A stretch of 64,000 bases of DNA from Streptomyces sp. NBC_00193 (GCF_026342735.1 NZ_JAPEMM010000001.1:248001-312000); one strand, 5' to 3'. Positions 44,418-53,348 are shown, counted from the first letter of the stretch. Program-made: numbers and translations. Notes: generated from the sequence alone by a model not told the origin.

Positions 44418-45260
44418 GTGAACGGATTCAAGAGGACCATGACGGCCGTCGGCACGGGGGCGAAGAGCCTGGAGACGGGCGTGCCGACCGCAGGCATCTT
44501 CAGGGACGAACGCAACCGGTTCATCGTCTTCACCGGTGAGACAGAGGGCGACTACGGGTGGCACCAGGGCGACGAGCAGCCTCTCCTCCTCGACGCCATC
44601 GCTGTCCAGGTCGTCCAGGGAGAGATCGGTCTGACCGGAGCTCGCCTCGAACCGGGCGTCGACCGCGTAGGTGGACCGTCCGACCTTCGCTCCGGCCAGT
44701 GGCAGGCGTACGCCCCTGCGCGGGTGGACCGCGGTGACCGTGCGACGGCAAGCTCACCATCAGCGGCAAGGTCACCGTCGACGGCATCGGAGTCCTTCAC
44801 CGTGCCCTACGACAGGACGTTCACCGTGACGGTCAGCGCGACTTCACCGTATGTCGACCGGTGGCGGGTGCACACTCCGGGCACCACGAACATCGGCCCC
44901 AGCACAGGCACCCGGGTGCTCCGCCAGCCACGCATCGGGACCGAGTTCACCACCCTCCGCATCGCACCGCGCCCCGTGGCCAAGGGACAGCAACTGACCG
45001 TCTCCGGAGTTCTGCGGACCTACGACTCCACCAAGGGGTACGCGGTCTATCCCGGCCAGAAGGTCCGCTACTACTTCCGGCCCGACGGCTCCACCGTGAC
45101 GCAGGAGGTGGGCACGTCCGTCTCCCTGGCCAACGGAGGCTTCAGCAAGGAATTCACCGCACAGACCAGCGGCTACCGGTGGATCCGCTTCGTCGACGCC
45201 GACGCCACCCATCTCGCCACCGGCCACTACCCGCTGGGCCACGTCCAGGTCACGGGCTGA
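44418..45260 (+). pseudogene. Degraded secreted-protein remnant (frame-shifted)
   Basis: A 280-codon frame is open, but its two halves do not belong together. The last 155 residues (from about 44797: SFTVPYDRTFTVTVSA ... GYRWIRFVDADATHLATGHY PLGHVQVTG) look like a real beta-sandwich secreted domain of Streptomyces. Just upstream the matching strand DGKLTISGKVTVDG (44744-44785) is in another frame and is itself preceded by a stop (TGA at 44735). The 44418-44740 part in the open frame has no signal peptide, and the opposite strand there (TVTAVHPRRGVRLPLAGAKV GRSTYAVDARF...) reads more like protein. This fits a frameshift plus rearrangement. A functional hypothetical protein is the less likely alternative. 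Confidence 0.5.
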
Positions 45261-45317
45261 CCCGGCGCCGATCGGCGAACTTCCCGGTCACAGCACTAGG
45301 GCAGGCGCAGGACGGGA

Positions 45318-46658
45318 ATGGGACCGTCTGTGACCCTGATCCGTGACATGTGCTACCCCACCCCGCACGAACTCGCCCTGGCCGCGCGGGCTCTGGCCGA
45401 TGAACACCCCGCCCTGGCCCGGCTCCGCCAGATCGGCGCGTCCCGGGCCGGGGAACCGCTGTGGCTGCTCTCCGTGGGCGACGGGGACGCCTCCCGCGCC
45501 GTGCTCGTCGTCGCCGGGGCCCACGCCAACGAGCCCGTGGGCGGCGCCACCGCCCTCGCGCTCGCGCGCCGGCTCATCCGCGAAGCCACGGGCTCCGGCG
45601 ACGCCGGGGCCGGCGGCGCGGCCCCGCGCCCCGACGCCGGGACCACCCCCACCACCCCCACCGCCGCCGGAACCACCTGGCACTTCCTGCTCTGCGCCGA
45701 CCCCGACGGCGCGGCCCTGCACCGCACGCCGCGCCCGTACTCCCTGCTCGACTACCACCGGAACTTCTTCCGGCCGCCCGGCCCCGAACAGCCGGAGTGG
45801 GCGCCGTCTTTACTGCCCCCGGACCGCCTGCCGCCCGAGACCCTCGCCCTGACCCGGCTCATCGACGAGCTCCGGCCCGCCCTCCAGGTCTCCCTGCACG
45901 GCACCGATCTCGGCGGCTCCTGGGTGCAGCTGACCCGGGACATACCCGGGCTCGCCGAGCCCTTCGGCAAATCGGCCGCCGAGCTGCACATTCCGGTCGA
46001 GACCAGCGCCTCCGACGCCTCGGGCTGGCCCTCGCCGGGGGCGGGGATCTTCGTGATGCCCGAGCCCGGGACCACGGACGACGGGCCGTTCCACCCCGAG
46101 GACACCCGGCTCAGCACCTGGTACCACGCCCACCGCCACGCCGGCACCACCGCGATCGTCGAAGTCCCCATGTGGGCCTCGGACCTGGTGGACGACCCGG
46201 CCCCGCACCCCGACCCCCGAGCCGCCCTGCGCGTCCTGGCCGGCCGGCTCACCGCCGACGCCGCGCGGGTGGCGGCCCTGCGGGAGAGCGCGGGCGGCGG
46301 TACGGATCCGGGCGCCGCGGCCCTGCTGCGCGCGGTGGACTGGACGCTCGCGCTGATCCCCCGGATCACCGCCGAGTGGACGGGAGCCGGAGCTCCCGCC
46401 GAGGCGACCGCCGCGTACATCGGGAGCATCGACGCCTTCGGCCGACGGCTCTCGCTGCGCGCCGCGGCGATGCTGCTCCGGGTGCTGCGCGCCCAGGGGC
46501 AGCCGACGGCGCCGGCCGTGGACCGGCTCGTCACGGGGTGGTGCGAGGAGTTCGCGGACCGCTTCCAGGCGCGCTGGGTCCCGGTGGCCACGCAGGTGGA
46601 GCACCAGTCCCGCGTGGTCCTGGCGGCCTACGACCGGCTCGTGGCGGCGGGCCGGTAG
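45318..46658 (+). CDS. M14-family zinc carboxypeptidase-like protein, 446 aa
   Basis: This is a zinc peptidase of the M14 fold. The HxxE zinc motif is in VVAGAHANEPVGGATALALA (His69, Glu72), the third zinc ligand is His in LQVSLHGTDLGGSWVQ (about residue 192), and the catalytic Glu is in TAIVEVPMWASDL (about 277). There is no signal peptide, so it is probably cytoplasmic, like the succinylglutamate-desuccinylase/DUF2817-type branch of M14. The 58-residue Ala/Pro/Thr-rich insert near residues 95-120 is unusual. It could release a C-terminal amino acid from a peptide or modify a metabolite; the substrate is unknown. Confidence 0.82.
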   Translation: MGPSVTLIRDMCYPTPHELALAARALADEHPALARLRQIGASRAGEPLWLLSVGDGDASRAVLVVAGAHANEPVGGATALALARRLIREATGSGDAGAGGAAPRPDAGTTPTTPTAAGTTWHFLLCADPDGAALHRTPRPYSLLDYHRNFFRPPGPEQPEWAPSLLPPDRLPPETLALTRLIDELRPALQVSLHGTDLGGSWVQLTRDIPGLAEPFGKSAAELHIPVETSASDASGWPSPGAGIFVMPEPGTTDDGPFHPEDTRLSTWYHAHRHAGTTAIVEVPMWASDLVDDPAPHPDPRAALRVLAGRLTADAARVAALRESAGGGTDPGAAALLRAVDWTLALIPRITAEWTGAGAPAEATAAYIGSIDAFGRRLSLRAAAMLLRVLRAQGQPTAPAVDRLVTGWCEEFADRFQARWVPVATQVEHQSRVVLAAYDRLVAAGR

Positions 46659-46660
46659 GG

Positions 46661-46678
46661 CCCGGGGAGACCCCGGGG
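46661..46678. terminator. Hairpin between convergent M14 and GNAT genes
   Basis: CCCGGGG (46661-46667) and CCCCGGG (46671-46677) pair perfectly around AGA, within the 33-bp gap between the two stop codons. It is probably a bidirectional terminator; no T-run follows. Confidence 0.5.
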
Positions 46679-46691
46679 ACCCGGGCGCGGC

Positions 46692-47162
46692 CTACTCCAC
46701 CGGCAGGGCGTACCGGAGCTTCGGCTTGCCGGTGGCTCCGAGCCGGTCGTAGAAGCGGATCGCGCCCTCGTTCCAGTCGGGCGTCTGCCACTCGACGTGG
46801 CCGAGGCCCAGCGTGCGGGCCAGGGCGGCCACCCCGTCCATCAGGGCGGCCCCGAGGCCGTGGCCGCGGGCCTCCTCGGCCAGGTAGAGGCAGTCCATGT
46901 GGAGGTAGTGGCGGGCCTCCCAGAAGGAGAACTCGGCCGAGCAGCCGGCGTACCCGGCGACCTCGCCGCGCGGGGTCTCGGCCAGCAGCACCCACAGCCG
47001 GGCCCCGTCGGCGAACAGCTGCGCGCCGAGCCGGTCGGCGAGACCGGCCGGGCGGGGCTCGGACCTCTCGTAGACCATGTGCTCGCGCATGAGCTCGACC
47101 AGCCGGGGCAGGTCCTCGGGGCGCGCGGGCCGTACGACGGGGGCGGCAGACGTGTGTTCCAT
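46692..47162 (-). CDS. GNAT-family N-acetyltransferase, 156 aa
   Basis: This is a compact GNAT. The acetyl-CoA loop is CLYLAEEARGHGLGAALMDG VAALART, preceded by EVAGYAGCSAEFSFWEARHY L and followed by DWNEGAIRFYDRLGATGKPK. The ATG at 47162 is preferred: GGAGG lies 9 nt upstream, whereas the earlier ATG at 47171 immediately abuts that GGAGG. The pattern is like that of diamine/amino-acid acetyltransferases; the substrate is unknown. Confidence 0.85.
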   Translation of the reverse strand: MEHTSAAPVVRPARPEDLPRLVELMREHMVYERSEPRPAGLADRLGAQLFADGARLWVLLAETPRGEVAGYAGCSAEFSFWEARHYLHMDCLYLAEEARGHGLGAALMDGVAALARTLGLGHVEWQTPDWNEGAIRFYDRLGATGKPKLRYALPVE

Positions 47163-47213
47163 GGGTGCCATCCTCCGCGCGGCCCGCCTCCACCCGCCAA
47201 CCGGGCCCCGGAC

Positions 47214-47777
47214 TCAGCCGCCCGAGAGCCTGAAGGTCATCCGTCCGAAGCCGATCTGGTCCCCGTCCCGCACCACCGCCGAGCCCGTCACCCGGCGCCC
47301 GTTCACCGTGGTCCCGTTCGTCGAGCCGAGGTCCCGCACCACCCAGACCCCGTCCCTGACGCTCAGTTCCGCGTGGGCCCGCGAGACCGTCTCGTGGCTC
47401 AGGCGCAGTCCGTTGCCCGGGTCGCGGCCGATCCGCAGCGGTCCGGCGCTCGGGTGCGGGAGGAGCAACGCGGGCAGCTTCTCCGCGGCCCAGGCCTGCC
47501 GTACTCCCACGGACACGGCCGAGACCCGCCCCACCCAGCCGAACAGCCGGCGGGTCCACGGGCTCTCCCCGGCCTCCCGGCCCTCCAGGTCCGCGGTGAG
47601 CACGGCGAGGTCCTCGGAACGGCGGGCGACGAGGGCGAGTTCCATGCGGCGCAGGAAGGTGTCGTGCGACAGCTTGCCGACGGCGGCGCCCTCCCTGAGC
47701 TGGCCCAGGGCGCGGTCGCGCTCGGCATCGGAGAGCCGCGGGGCGGGGAAGGCGGGGAACTCGAAACTCGACGTCAC
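47214..47777 (-). CDS. DUF1707 and FHA domain protein, 187 aa
   Basis: Two domains are visible. Residues 10-55 are a DUF1707/SHOCT-like helix pair (RLSDAERDRALGQLREGAAV GKLSHDTFLRRMELALVARR). Residues 100-185 are a forkhead-associated phosphothreonine-binding domain with GRDPGNGLRLSHETVSRAHA EL and DLGSTNGTTVNGRRV. Such proteins link Ser/Thr protein kinases to cell-envelope processes in actinobacteria. The GTG at 47777 is preceded at 6 nt by GACAAT and, 18 bp further, TGGACA, so the mRNA is probably leaderless. Confidence 0.88.
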   Translation of the reverse strand: MTSSFEFPAFPAPRLSDAERDRALGQLREGAAVGKLSHDTFLRRMELALVARRSEDLAVLTADLEGREAGESPWTRRLFGWVGRVSAVSVGVRQAWAAEKLPALLLPHPSAGPLRIGRDPGNGLRLSHETVSRAHAELSVRDGVWVVRDLGSTNGTTVNGRRVTGSAVVRDGDQIGFGRMTFRLSGG

Positions 47778-47783
47778 CAGGTG

Positions 47784-47813
47784 ATTGTCGGCCTGTCGGG
47801 GGCAGAGTGTCCA
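47784..47813 (-). promoter_or_regulatory. Promoter of the DUF1707-FHA gene (leaderless)
   Basis: On the minus strand TGGACA (47808-47813) and GACAAT (47784-47789) are 18 bp apart. The start codon GTG (47777) lies 6 nt past the -10 box, at the expected transcription start. Confidence 0.5.
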
Positions 47814-47889
47814 GAACTCCCGCGACGAGCCGGGGATGATGGCCCGGACACGCAGGTTGGGGTACCGCCGCCAGACGAGGGGACCGTCC

Positions 47890-49785
47890 GTGCAGTTCGA
47901 GGTGTGGGCACCGCTGACAGACCGGGTCGCACTGCGGCTCGACGGGGCCGCGTACGCGATGGCGCCCGATCCGGAGCGCGCCGGCTGGTGGGTCGTGGAG
48001 GCTCCGGCCGCCGACGGCTCCCGGTACGGGTTCCAGCTGGGCGGCGCCCCGGAGGCTCCCGCGCCTCCCGGGCCCGGGGACGATCCGGGTGACCGGGTCC
48101 ATCCCGAGGACGATCCGCGCGACCCGGTCCACCCCGGGCACCTCGGACAGCACGCGGACCTCGCGGCCGCCGGCCGGCCGGCCGTCTCCGAACACCCCGT
48201 ACGGCCGGATCCGCGCGGGCGGCGCCTGCCGGACGGCCCCGACGGGCACTCGGCCGTGGTCGACTTCGCCTCCCTCGCTCCCGCCGAGCCGGCCCCCTCG
48301 CCCCGGGTGCCGCTGCAGGACGCCGTCCTGTACGAGCTGCACATCGGCACCTTCACCCCCGAGGGCACCTTCGACGCGGCGGCCGCCCGCCTCGGTCACC
48401 TCACCGCACTCGGGGTCACGCACGTCGAGCTGATGCCGGTCTGCCCGTTCCCCGGGCGGCACGGCTGGGGGTACGACGGGGTCGCGCCCTGGGCGGTGCA
48501 CGAGCCGTACGGGGGCCCCGCCGGGCTGGTCCGGTTCGTGGAGGCCGCGCACGCCGCCGGGCTCGGCGTGGTGCTCGACGTGGTCCACAACCACCTCGGC
48601 CCCTCCGGCAACCACCTCCCCGTCTTCGGCCCGTACTTCACCGAGAGCCACCACACCCCCTGGGGCGCGGCGGTGAACCTGGACGCGCCCGGCTCCGACG
48701 AGGTGCGCGCGTACTTCCTGGGCAGCGCGCTGGCCTGGCTGCGCGACTACCGGATCGACGGGCTGCGGCTGGACGCGGTGCACGCGCTCGCCGACGGGCG
48801 GGCGCTGACCTTCCTGGAGGAGCTGTCCGCGGCGGTGGACGAGCTGGCCGCCGAGACCGGACGGCCGCTGTTCCTGATCGCGGAGTCCGACCGCTGCGAC
48901 CCGCGCACCACGAACCCGCGCGCCGCCGGGGGCCTGGGCCTGCACGCGCAGTGGAACGACGATTTCCACCACGCCCTGCACTGCACGCTGACCGGCGAGT
49001 CCCAGGCCTACTACGCGGACTTCGCCGAGGCCCCGCTCGGGGCCCTCGCCAAGACCATGACCCGGGCCTTCTTCCACGACGGGACCTGGTCCTCCTTCCG
49101 GGGCCGCCACCACGGCCGCGCGGTGGACCGGGGCCGCACCCCGGCGCACCGCTTCCTCGGCTACGCCCAGACCCACGACCAGATCGGCAACCGCGCGCTG
49201 GGCGACCGGCTCGCGGCCTCCCTGTCCCCCGGGCTGCTGGCGTGCGCGGCGACGGTGGTGCTGACCGGGCCGTTCGTGCCGATGCTGTTCATGGGCGAGG
49301 AGTGGGGCGCCGGCACGCCGTGGCAGTACTTCACCGACCATCCCGACGAGGAGCTCGCCGAGGCCGTACGGGCGGGCCGGCGGCGGGAGTTCGCGGAGCA
49401 CGGCTGGAAGGCGGAGGAGATCCCCGACCCCCAGGACGCGGCGACCCGCGACCGCTCCTGCCTGGACTGGGCCGAGCCGGTCCGGGAGTCCCACGCCCGC
49501 CTGCTGGACTGGCACCGCTCCCTGATCAGGCTCCGCCGCACCCACTCCGACCTGCGCGATCCCGATCTGGCGGCGCTGCGGATCGCCCATGACGAGGAGC
49601 GCCGCTGGCTGACGTTCCGGCGGGGCGACGTCCGTGTGGTGGTGAACCTCTCCGGGGAGCCGGTCACCGTCGCGCTCGGCCGCAACGGAGTCCGGGTGCT
49701 GGCCGCCTGGCTCCCCGTCGAGCACCCCGACGCCGACGGACGGGTCCACGTACCGGCCGAGTCGGCGGTGGTGCTGGGCCCTTAG
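47890..49785 (+). CDS. treZ: Malto-oligosyltrehalose trehalohydrolase, 631 aa
   Basis: This is a GH13 enzyme that releases trehalose from maltooligosyl-trehalose made by TreY. The N-terminal E-set (about 1-60, QFEVWAPLTDRVALRLDG) leads to the barrel: HIGTFTPEGTFDAAAARLGH L, GVVLDVVHNHLGPSGNHL, nucleophile Asp in IDGLRLDAVHAL, Glu in FLIAESDRCDPRTTNP, Asp in GYAQTHDQIGNRALGDRL. The GTG start has GAGGGGA 6 nt upstream. The linker after the E-set contains a roughly 45-residue Pro/Asp/His insert with a 10-residue tandem duplication (DDPGDRVHPE / DDPRDPVHPG) not usual in TreZ. It is divergent from the FHA gene. Confidence 0.95.
   Translation: MQFEVWAPLTDRVALRLDGAAYAMAPDPERAGWWVVEAPAADGSRYGFQLGGAPEAPAPPGPGDDPGDRVHPEDDPRDPVHPGHLGQHADLAAAGRPAVSEHPVRPDPRGRRLPDGPDGHSAVVDFASLAPAEPAPSPRVPLQDAVLYELHIGTFTPEGTFDAAAARLGHLTALGVTHVELMPVCPFPGRHGWGYDGVAPWAVHEPYGGPAGLVRFVEAAHAAGLGVVLDVVHNHLGPSGNHLPVFGPYFTESHHTPWGAAVNLDAPGSDEVRAYFLGSALAWLRDYRIDGLRLDAVHALADGRALTFLEELSAAVDELAAETGRPLFLIAESDRCDPRTTNPRAAGGLGLHAQWNDDFHHALHCTLTGESQAYYADFAEAPLGALAKTMTRAFFHDGTWSSFRGRHHGRAVDRGRTPAHRFLGYAQTHDQIGNRALGDRLAASLSPGLLACAATVVLTGPFVPMLFMGEEWGAGTPWQYFTDHPDEELAEAVRAGRRREFAEHGWKAEEIPDPQDAATRDRSCLDWAEPVRESHARLLDWHRSLIRLRRTHSDLRDPDLAALRIAHDEERRWLTFRRGDVRVVVNLSGEPVTVALGRNGVRVLAAWLPVEHPDADGRVHVPAESAVVLGP
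48078..48136 (+). repeat. In-frame 30-bp tandem duplication inside treZ
   Basis: GGACGATCCG...CCATCCCG (48078-48106) is repeated 30 bp later as GGACGATCCG...CCACCCCG (48108-48136). The copies are diverged only at a few bases and encode DDPGDRVHPE and DDPRDPVHPG in the E-set to barrel linker. Confidence 0.75.
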
Positions 49786-49863
49786 GGCGGGAGCGGGCGG
49801 CGGTCCGGTCCGGCCCGTGAAACTCCGTCGCGGAGGTGCCGGACCGTCTGATGGGATCGGCCC

Positions 49864-50646
49864 ATGAAGATCGAATCTGACGCGTCTTCCGCGGGCGTGA
49901 GCGGGCGGCGTACGGCCAAGTACGACCGGATCGGGGTGGGTTACCGGGAGATCCGGCGGCCCGACCCCCGGCTGGCCTCGCTGATCGCGGACGGGCTGGG
50001 GGACGCCCGTACCGTGGTCAACGTCGGTGCGGGCGCCGGTTCGTACGAGCCGCAGGACCGCGAGGTGACGGCCGTGGACCCGTCCCGGGTCATGCTCGAC
50101 CAGCACCCGGGGACCCGTAAGGTCAGGGCCGGTGCGGAGCAACTGCCCTTCGCCGACGGGGCGTTCGATGCGGCGATGGCCGTGATGACCGTCCATCACT
50201 GGCCGGACCCGGCACGCGGACTGGCCGAACTGCGGCGGGTCTCCCGGCGCCAGGCCGTCTTCACCTGGGATCCGGAGCACCGGCCGGAGCTGTGGCTCTT
50301 CGAGGAGTACCTCCCCGAGGTCGGGAAGCAGGACCGCGCCGCCTTCACCCCGCTGTCCGTGGTGACGGAGGCCCTGGACGCGCACACCGTGCTGCCCTTC
50401 CCCGTCCCGCACGATTTCACCGACGGGTTCCGGGCCGCCTTCTGGCGCCGGCCCGAGTCCTACCTCGACCCGGTCGTACGCGCCGCCAGCTCCACCCTCG
50501 CGAGCCTGCCGGCCTCCGTCGTGGAGCCGGCGATCGCCCGGCTGCGCGAGGACCTGCGCTCGGGGGCGTGGCAGCGCCGCCACGCCGACCTGCTGGAGCG
50601 GGAGAGCATCGACTACGGCTACCGCCTGGTCCTCGCCGGGGCCTGA
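49864..50646 (+). CDS. Class I SAM-dependent methyltransferase, 260 aa
   Basis: This is a UbiE/Methyltransf_11-type Rossmann methyltransferase. Motif I is TVVNVGAGAGSYEPQD, motif II includes VTAVDPSRVMLDQHP, then LPFADGAFDAAMAVMTVHHW PDPARGLAELRRV. The family methylates small molecules or lipids; the substrate is unknown. It begins 78 bp after treZ; a weak 8-bp inverted pair (CGGTCCGG 49801 / CCGGACCG 49839) lies in the gap. Confidence 0.87.
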   Translation: MKIESDASSAGVSGRRTAKYDRIGVGYREIRRPDPRLASLIADGLGDARTVVNVGAGAGSYEPQDREVTAVDPSRVMLDQHPGTRKVRAGAEQLPFADGAFDAAMAVMTVHHWPDPARGLAELRRVSRRQAVFTWDPEHRPELWLFEEYLPEVGKQDRAAFTPLSVVTEALDAHTVLPFPVPHDFTDGFRAAFWRRPESYLDPVVRAASSTLASLPASVVEPAIARLREDLRSGAWQRRHADLLERESIDYGYRLVLAGA

Positions 50647-50680
50647 GCCCCGGCGAGGTGGCGGCCTTCCGCTGCCGCGC

Positions 50681-51802
50681 CTACTGCACGAGCGCCAGCT
50701 CGCGGGAGGCGTTGTTGAAGCTGCGGCAGCCGTTCTCGGTGACCGTGATGATGTCCTCGATCCGGACCCCGAACCGCCCCGGGAGGTAGATCCCCGGCTC
50801 CACGGAGAAGCACATGCCGGGGACGAGGAGCTGCTCCTCGCCCTCCACCATGTACGGGGGCTCGTGCGTGGTGACTCCGATGCCGTGGCCCGTGCGGTGG
50901 ATGAACTGCTCGCCGTAACCGAACTCGGTGATCACCGCGCGGGCCGCCCGGTCCACGTCCTGGCAGGCGGCCCCCGGCCGGGCCGCCGCCACGCCCGCCA
51001 ACTGGGCCTCGCGGACGATGTCGTGGACGCGCTGCTCCTCCTCCGTGGGCTCGCCGACGTGGACGGTACGGGAGATGTCGGAGCCGTAGCCGTGCTTGAG
51101 GCCGCCGAAGTCGAGGACCACCATGTCCCCGTGCTGGATGACCCGGTCGCCCGCCTCGTGGTGCGGGTTGGCGCCGTTCGGGCCGGAGCCGACGACGGTG
51201 AAGTCCACCTGGGAGTGGCCGTGCACGCGCAGCAGCGCGTCCAGGTCGGCGGCGACGTCGCTCTCCCGGCGCCCGGCGAAGGGGACGTGGAGGATCTGCG
51301 CGTACGCGGCGTCGGCCGCCTCGCCCGCCGCCGCGAGCCGGGCCAGCTCGCGCTCGTCCTTGACCGCGCGCAGCATCGGCAGCGCATCGGTCAGCGAGAC
51401 GTACGAGGTGCTCGGCAACTCCCGCTGCAGACCCAGCAGGTGCAGGGCCCAGGCGTTGTCGCTGACCCCGAAGCGGCCGGTCACGTCCAGCAGCGGCGAG
51501 GTCACGGCGTACGGGTTCTTCCCGTCGGCCCAGTCCCGCAGGGTCAGCGCCCCCGCTCCGGGGGACTTCGCCGCGTCGGGGGCTTCCAGGGCGGGGACGA
51601 CGAGGACGGGGTCCTGCCCGGCGGCGAGGACGAGCAGGGTCATCCGCTCGGTGTCGACGGGCCGGTACCCGGTGAGGTGGGCCAGGTCGGGCCCGGGGGC
51701 GACCAGCAGGCCGGCCAGCCCCGCATCGGCGGCGGCCTGCGCGGCGGCGGCCATCCGGGCGGCGTAGTCGGCGGCCGTGAAGGGATCGAAGTCATGGTCC
51801 AT
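50681..51802 (-). CDS. M24 family Xaa-Pro aminopeptidase-like peptidase, 373 aa
   Basis: This is a metallo-aminopeptidase with the pita-bread fold. The two metal ions would be held by Asp in VVLDFGG, Asp in YGSDISRTVHV, His in HRTGHGIGVTTHE, Glu in FSVEPGIY and Glu in VRIEDIITV; all five ligands are present. The N-terminal creatinase-like domain covers about residues 1-135. Length and order match prolidase/aminopeptidase P. The ATG at 51802 has GGGAGGA 8 nt upstream. It would remove N-terminal residues from Xaa-Pro peptides in the cytoplasm. It is convergent with the methyltransferase. Confidence 0.93.
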   Translation of the reverse strand: MDHDFDPFTAADYAARMAAAAQAAADAGLAGLLVAPGPDLAHLTGYRPVDTERMTLLVLAAGQDPVLVVPALEAPDAAKSPGAGALTLRDWADGKNPYAVTSPLLDVTGRFGVSDNAWALHLLGLQRELPSTSYVSLTDALPMLRAVKDERELARLAAAGEAADAAYAQILHVPFAGRRESDVAADLDALLRVHGHSQVDFTVVGSGPNGANPHHEAGDRVIQHGDMVVLDFGGLKHGYGSDISRTVHVGEPTEEEQRVHDIVREAQLAGVAAARPGAACQDVDRAARAVITEFGYGEQFIHRTGHGIGVTTHEPPYMVEGEEQLLVPGMCFSVEPGIYLPGRFGVRIEDIITVTENGCRSFNNASRELALVQ

Positions 51803-51896
51803 GCCGCGATCCTCCCGCGCCCCGCCCCCCGACGGCAGGGGGCCGCGCCGATCACCCGGGACCCCGCCCCCGCACTGCCCGCTTCGCGGGGCGAGG

Positions 51897-52064
51897 TCCC
51901 CTACCCGCCCTTCCACCGTTCCCCGGGCTCGGCCCGGACCCGTACGTGCGCTGCGCGCCCGTACCCTCAAACGCCGGGCGGGCTGGAAAATCCAGCCCCG
52001 CCGGCGTTTGAGGCGCGGGGTCCGGGGCGGAGCCCCAGGGAACGGTGGAAGGGCGGGTAGGGGA
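51897..52064. repeat. Intergenic inverted-repeat element, copy D (168 bp)
   Basis: The outer arms TCCCCTACCCGCCCTTC / GAAGGGCGGGTAGGGGA are intact. The inner pair is CTCAAACGCCGGGCGGGCTG GAAA against the right-side CCAGCCCCGCCGGCGTTTGA GG. It lies between two genes on the minus strand (downstream of the membrane protein, upstream of the aminopeptidase), so a terminator role would apply to the membrane-protein transcript. Confidence 0.9.
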
Positions 52065-52100
52065 CAGCCCCGCAGGGCAGCGCACAGGGCTGCGCGCGCG

Positions 52101-53252
52101 TCACGCCGGGGTCAGCACCCGCAGCGCCCACTCCAGCGGCCCCCGCCGCAGCTCCGTACCGCGCAGGAAGTGGCCCCAGGCCAAGCAGCCGGTCACCGCG
52201 GCGACCGAGAAGCCGCCCAGCACCTCCCACCCGCTCCAGCCCCGCAGGAACACCGCCAGCGCGAGCGCGTGCACCACGTACACCGTCAGGGCCATCGCCC
52301 CGACGGCGGCGAGCGGCCGGAGCACCCCGGCCGCCCGGCGGGCGCGCGCGGCCAGTGCGAGGAGGCCTATGAGGGCCGCCCCGACCCCGGAGTTGCCGAG
52401 GGTCTCCAGCGGGGTCTGGCTGTAGGGGCCGGCCAGCAGCAGCCAGTCCCAGGAGGTGCTGGGGACGGCACCGAACTGCTCCCCCAGCACGGCCGCGACC
52501 GGATCGGGCTCTCCCGCCGCCCAGGGGTGCTCCCGTGCGACGGCCTCCAGCAGCGGCCCGCGCCGGCCACCGGGCCCCAGCGCGAGCCAGGAGGCGCCGT
52601 AGCCGGCGACGGCGGCCGCCGCCCCGAAGCCGGTCAGCAGCCGCAGCGACCGCTCGCTGCGCAGGTCGGCGAGGCGGCCGAGGGCCATGCCGGCCAGGAT
52701 GTACGGGAAGTAGGTGAGCAGCGGGTACGCACCCGAGAGCAGCAGCTCCCGCAGCATCCCGCCGGCCCCCGCCCAGCTCGTCAGGTCGGCGGGGACGGGG
52801 GTGGCGCCGCGCCCTGCGGTGCGCAGCCCGAGGGGCGGGCCCAGGAGGTACGAGAGGACCGGGCCCAGCACCACCGAGGCGCCCGCGACGGCCGCCAGGG
52901 TGCGGGTGCGCAGCCGGGTGAAGGGTTCGGCGGCCAGGAAGTAGACGGCGTAGAAGGCCAGGATGACGAGGATGCCGGGCGAGAGCGCGGCCAGGCACAG
53001 GCCGAGCGCGCCGAGGATCGCGCAGCGGGTCAAGGTGGCCCGCAGCGGCGGCGGTCCGGCGGCGCGGGAGCGGGCGAGCGCGAGGGAGAACCCGGCGATG
53101 AGCGTGAAGACGGCGGGCGCCCGGCCGTCGGCGGCGACGAGCAGCCAGCCGGTGCCCTCGGGCACGGGCGGCGGGCCGACGTGTACGGCGAACATGCCGA
53201 GGACGGCGATGCCGCGGGCGGCGTCCAGGCCGGTCAGTCGGTTCGGTCCCAT
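52101..53252 (-). CDS. DUF418/acyltransferase-type polytopic membrane protein, 383 aa
   Basis: This is an integral membrane protein with ten or so hydrophobic segments. The N-terminal GLDAARGIAVLGMFAVHVGP is the signature of heparan-alpha-glucosaminide-acetyltransferase/DUF1624 and of DUF418 families; the second half contains GPYSQTPLETLGNSGVGAAL IGLLAL and the C-terminal MALTVYVVHALAL with WSGWEVLGGF, typical of DUF418. The function is probably transfer of acyl groups to a surface sugar, or unknown transport. The ATG at 53252 fits the family start, although no clear ribosome-binding site is seen. It is divergent from tRNA-His. Confidence 0.82.
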   Translation of the reverse strand: MGPNRLTGLDAARGIAVLGMFAVHVGPPPVPEGTGWLLVAADGRAPAVFTLIAGFSLALARSRAAGPPPLRATLTRCAILGALGLCLAALSPGILVILAFYAVYFLAAEPFTRLRTRTLAAVAGASVVLGPVLSYLLGPPLGLRTAGRGATPVPADLTSWAGAGGMLRELLLSGAYPLLTYFPYILAGMALGRLADLRSERSLRLLTGFGAAAAVAGYGASWLALGPGGRRGPLLEAVAREHPWAAGEPDPVAAVLGEQFGAVPSTSWDWLLLAGPYSQTPLETLGNSGVGAALIGLLALAARARRAAGVLRPLAAVGAMALTVYVVHALALAVFLRGWSGWEVLGGFSVAAVTGCLAWGHFLRGTELRRGPLEWALRVLTPA

Positions 53253-53348
53253 ACGGGTAGGGATGGCGATCCGGGGCGCGGGGTTGCCTGCGGGGGCGAC
53301 CGGCCGGGCCGCCGGAAAAGGCGTCGCGGGAGCACCCCGCTGATCAGC

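Noticed and set aside
49801..49846. Inverted pair CGGTCCGG / CCGGACCG as a treZ terminator
   Set aside because: It is an 8-bp stem with a 30-nt loop and no T-run; chance pairing is likely in sequence this GC-rich.
46531..50583. A 1350-codon minus-strand frame across the FHA, treZ and methyltransferase region
   Set aside because: It has no domain, is out of frame with the real FHA gene, and lies opposite TreZ and the methyltransferase with intact motifs.
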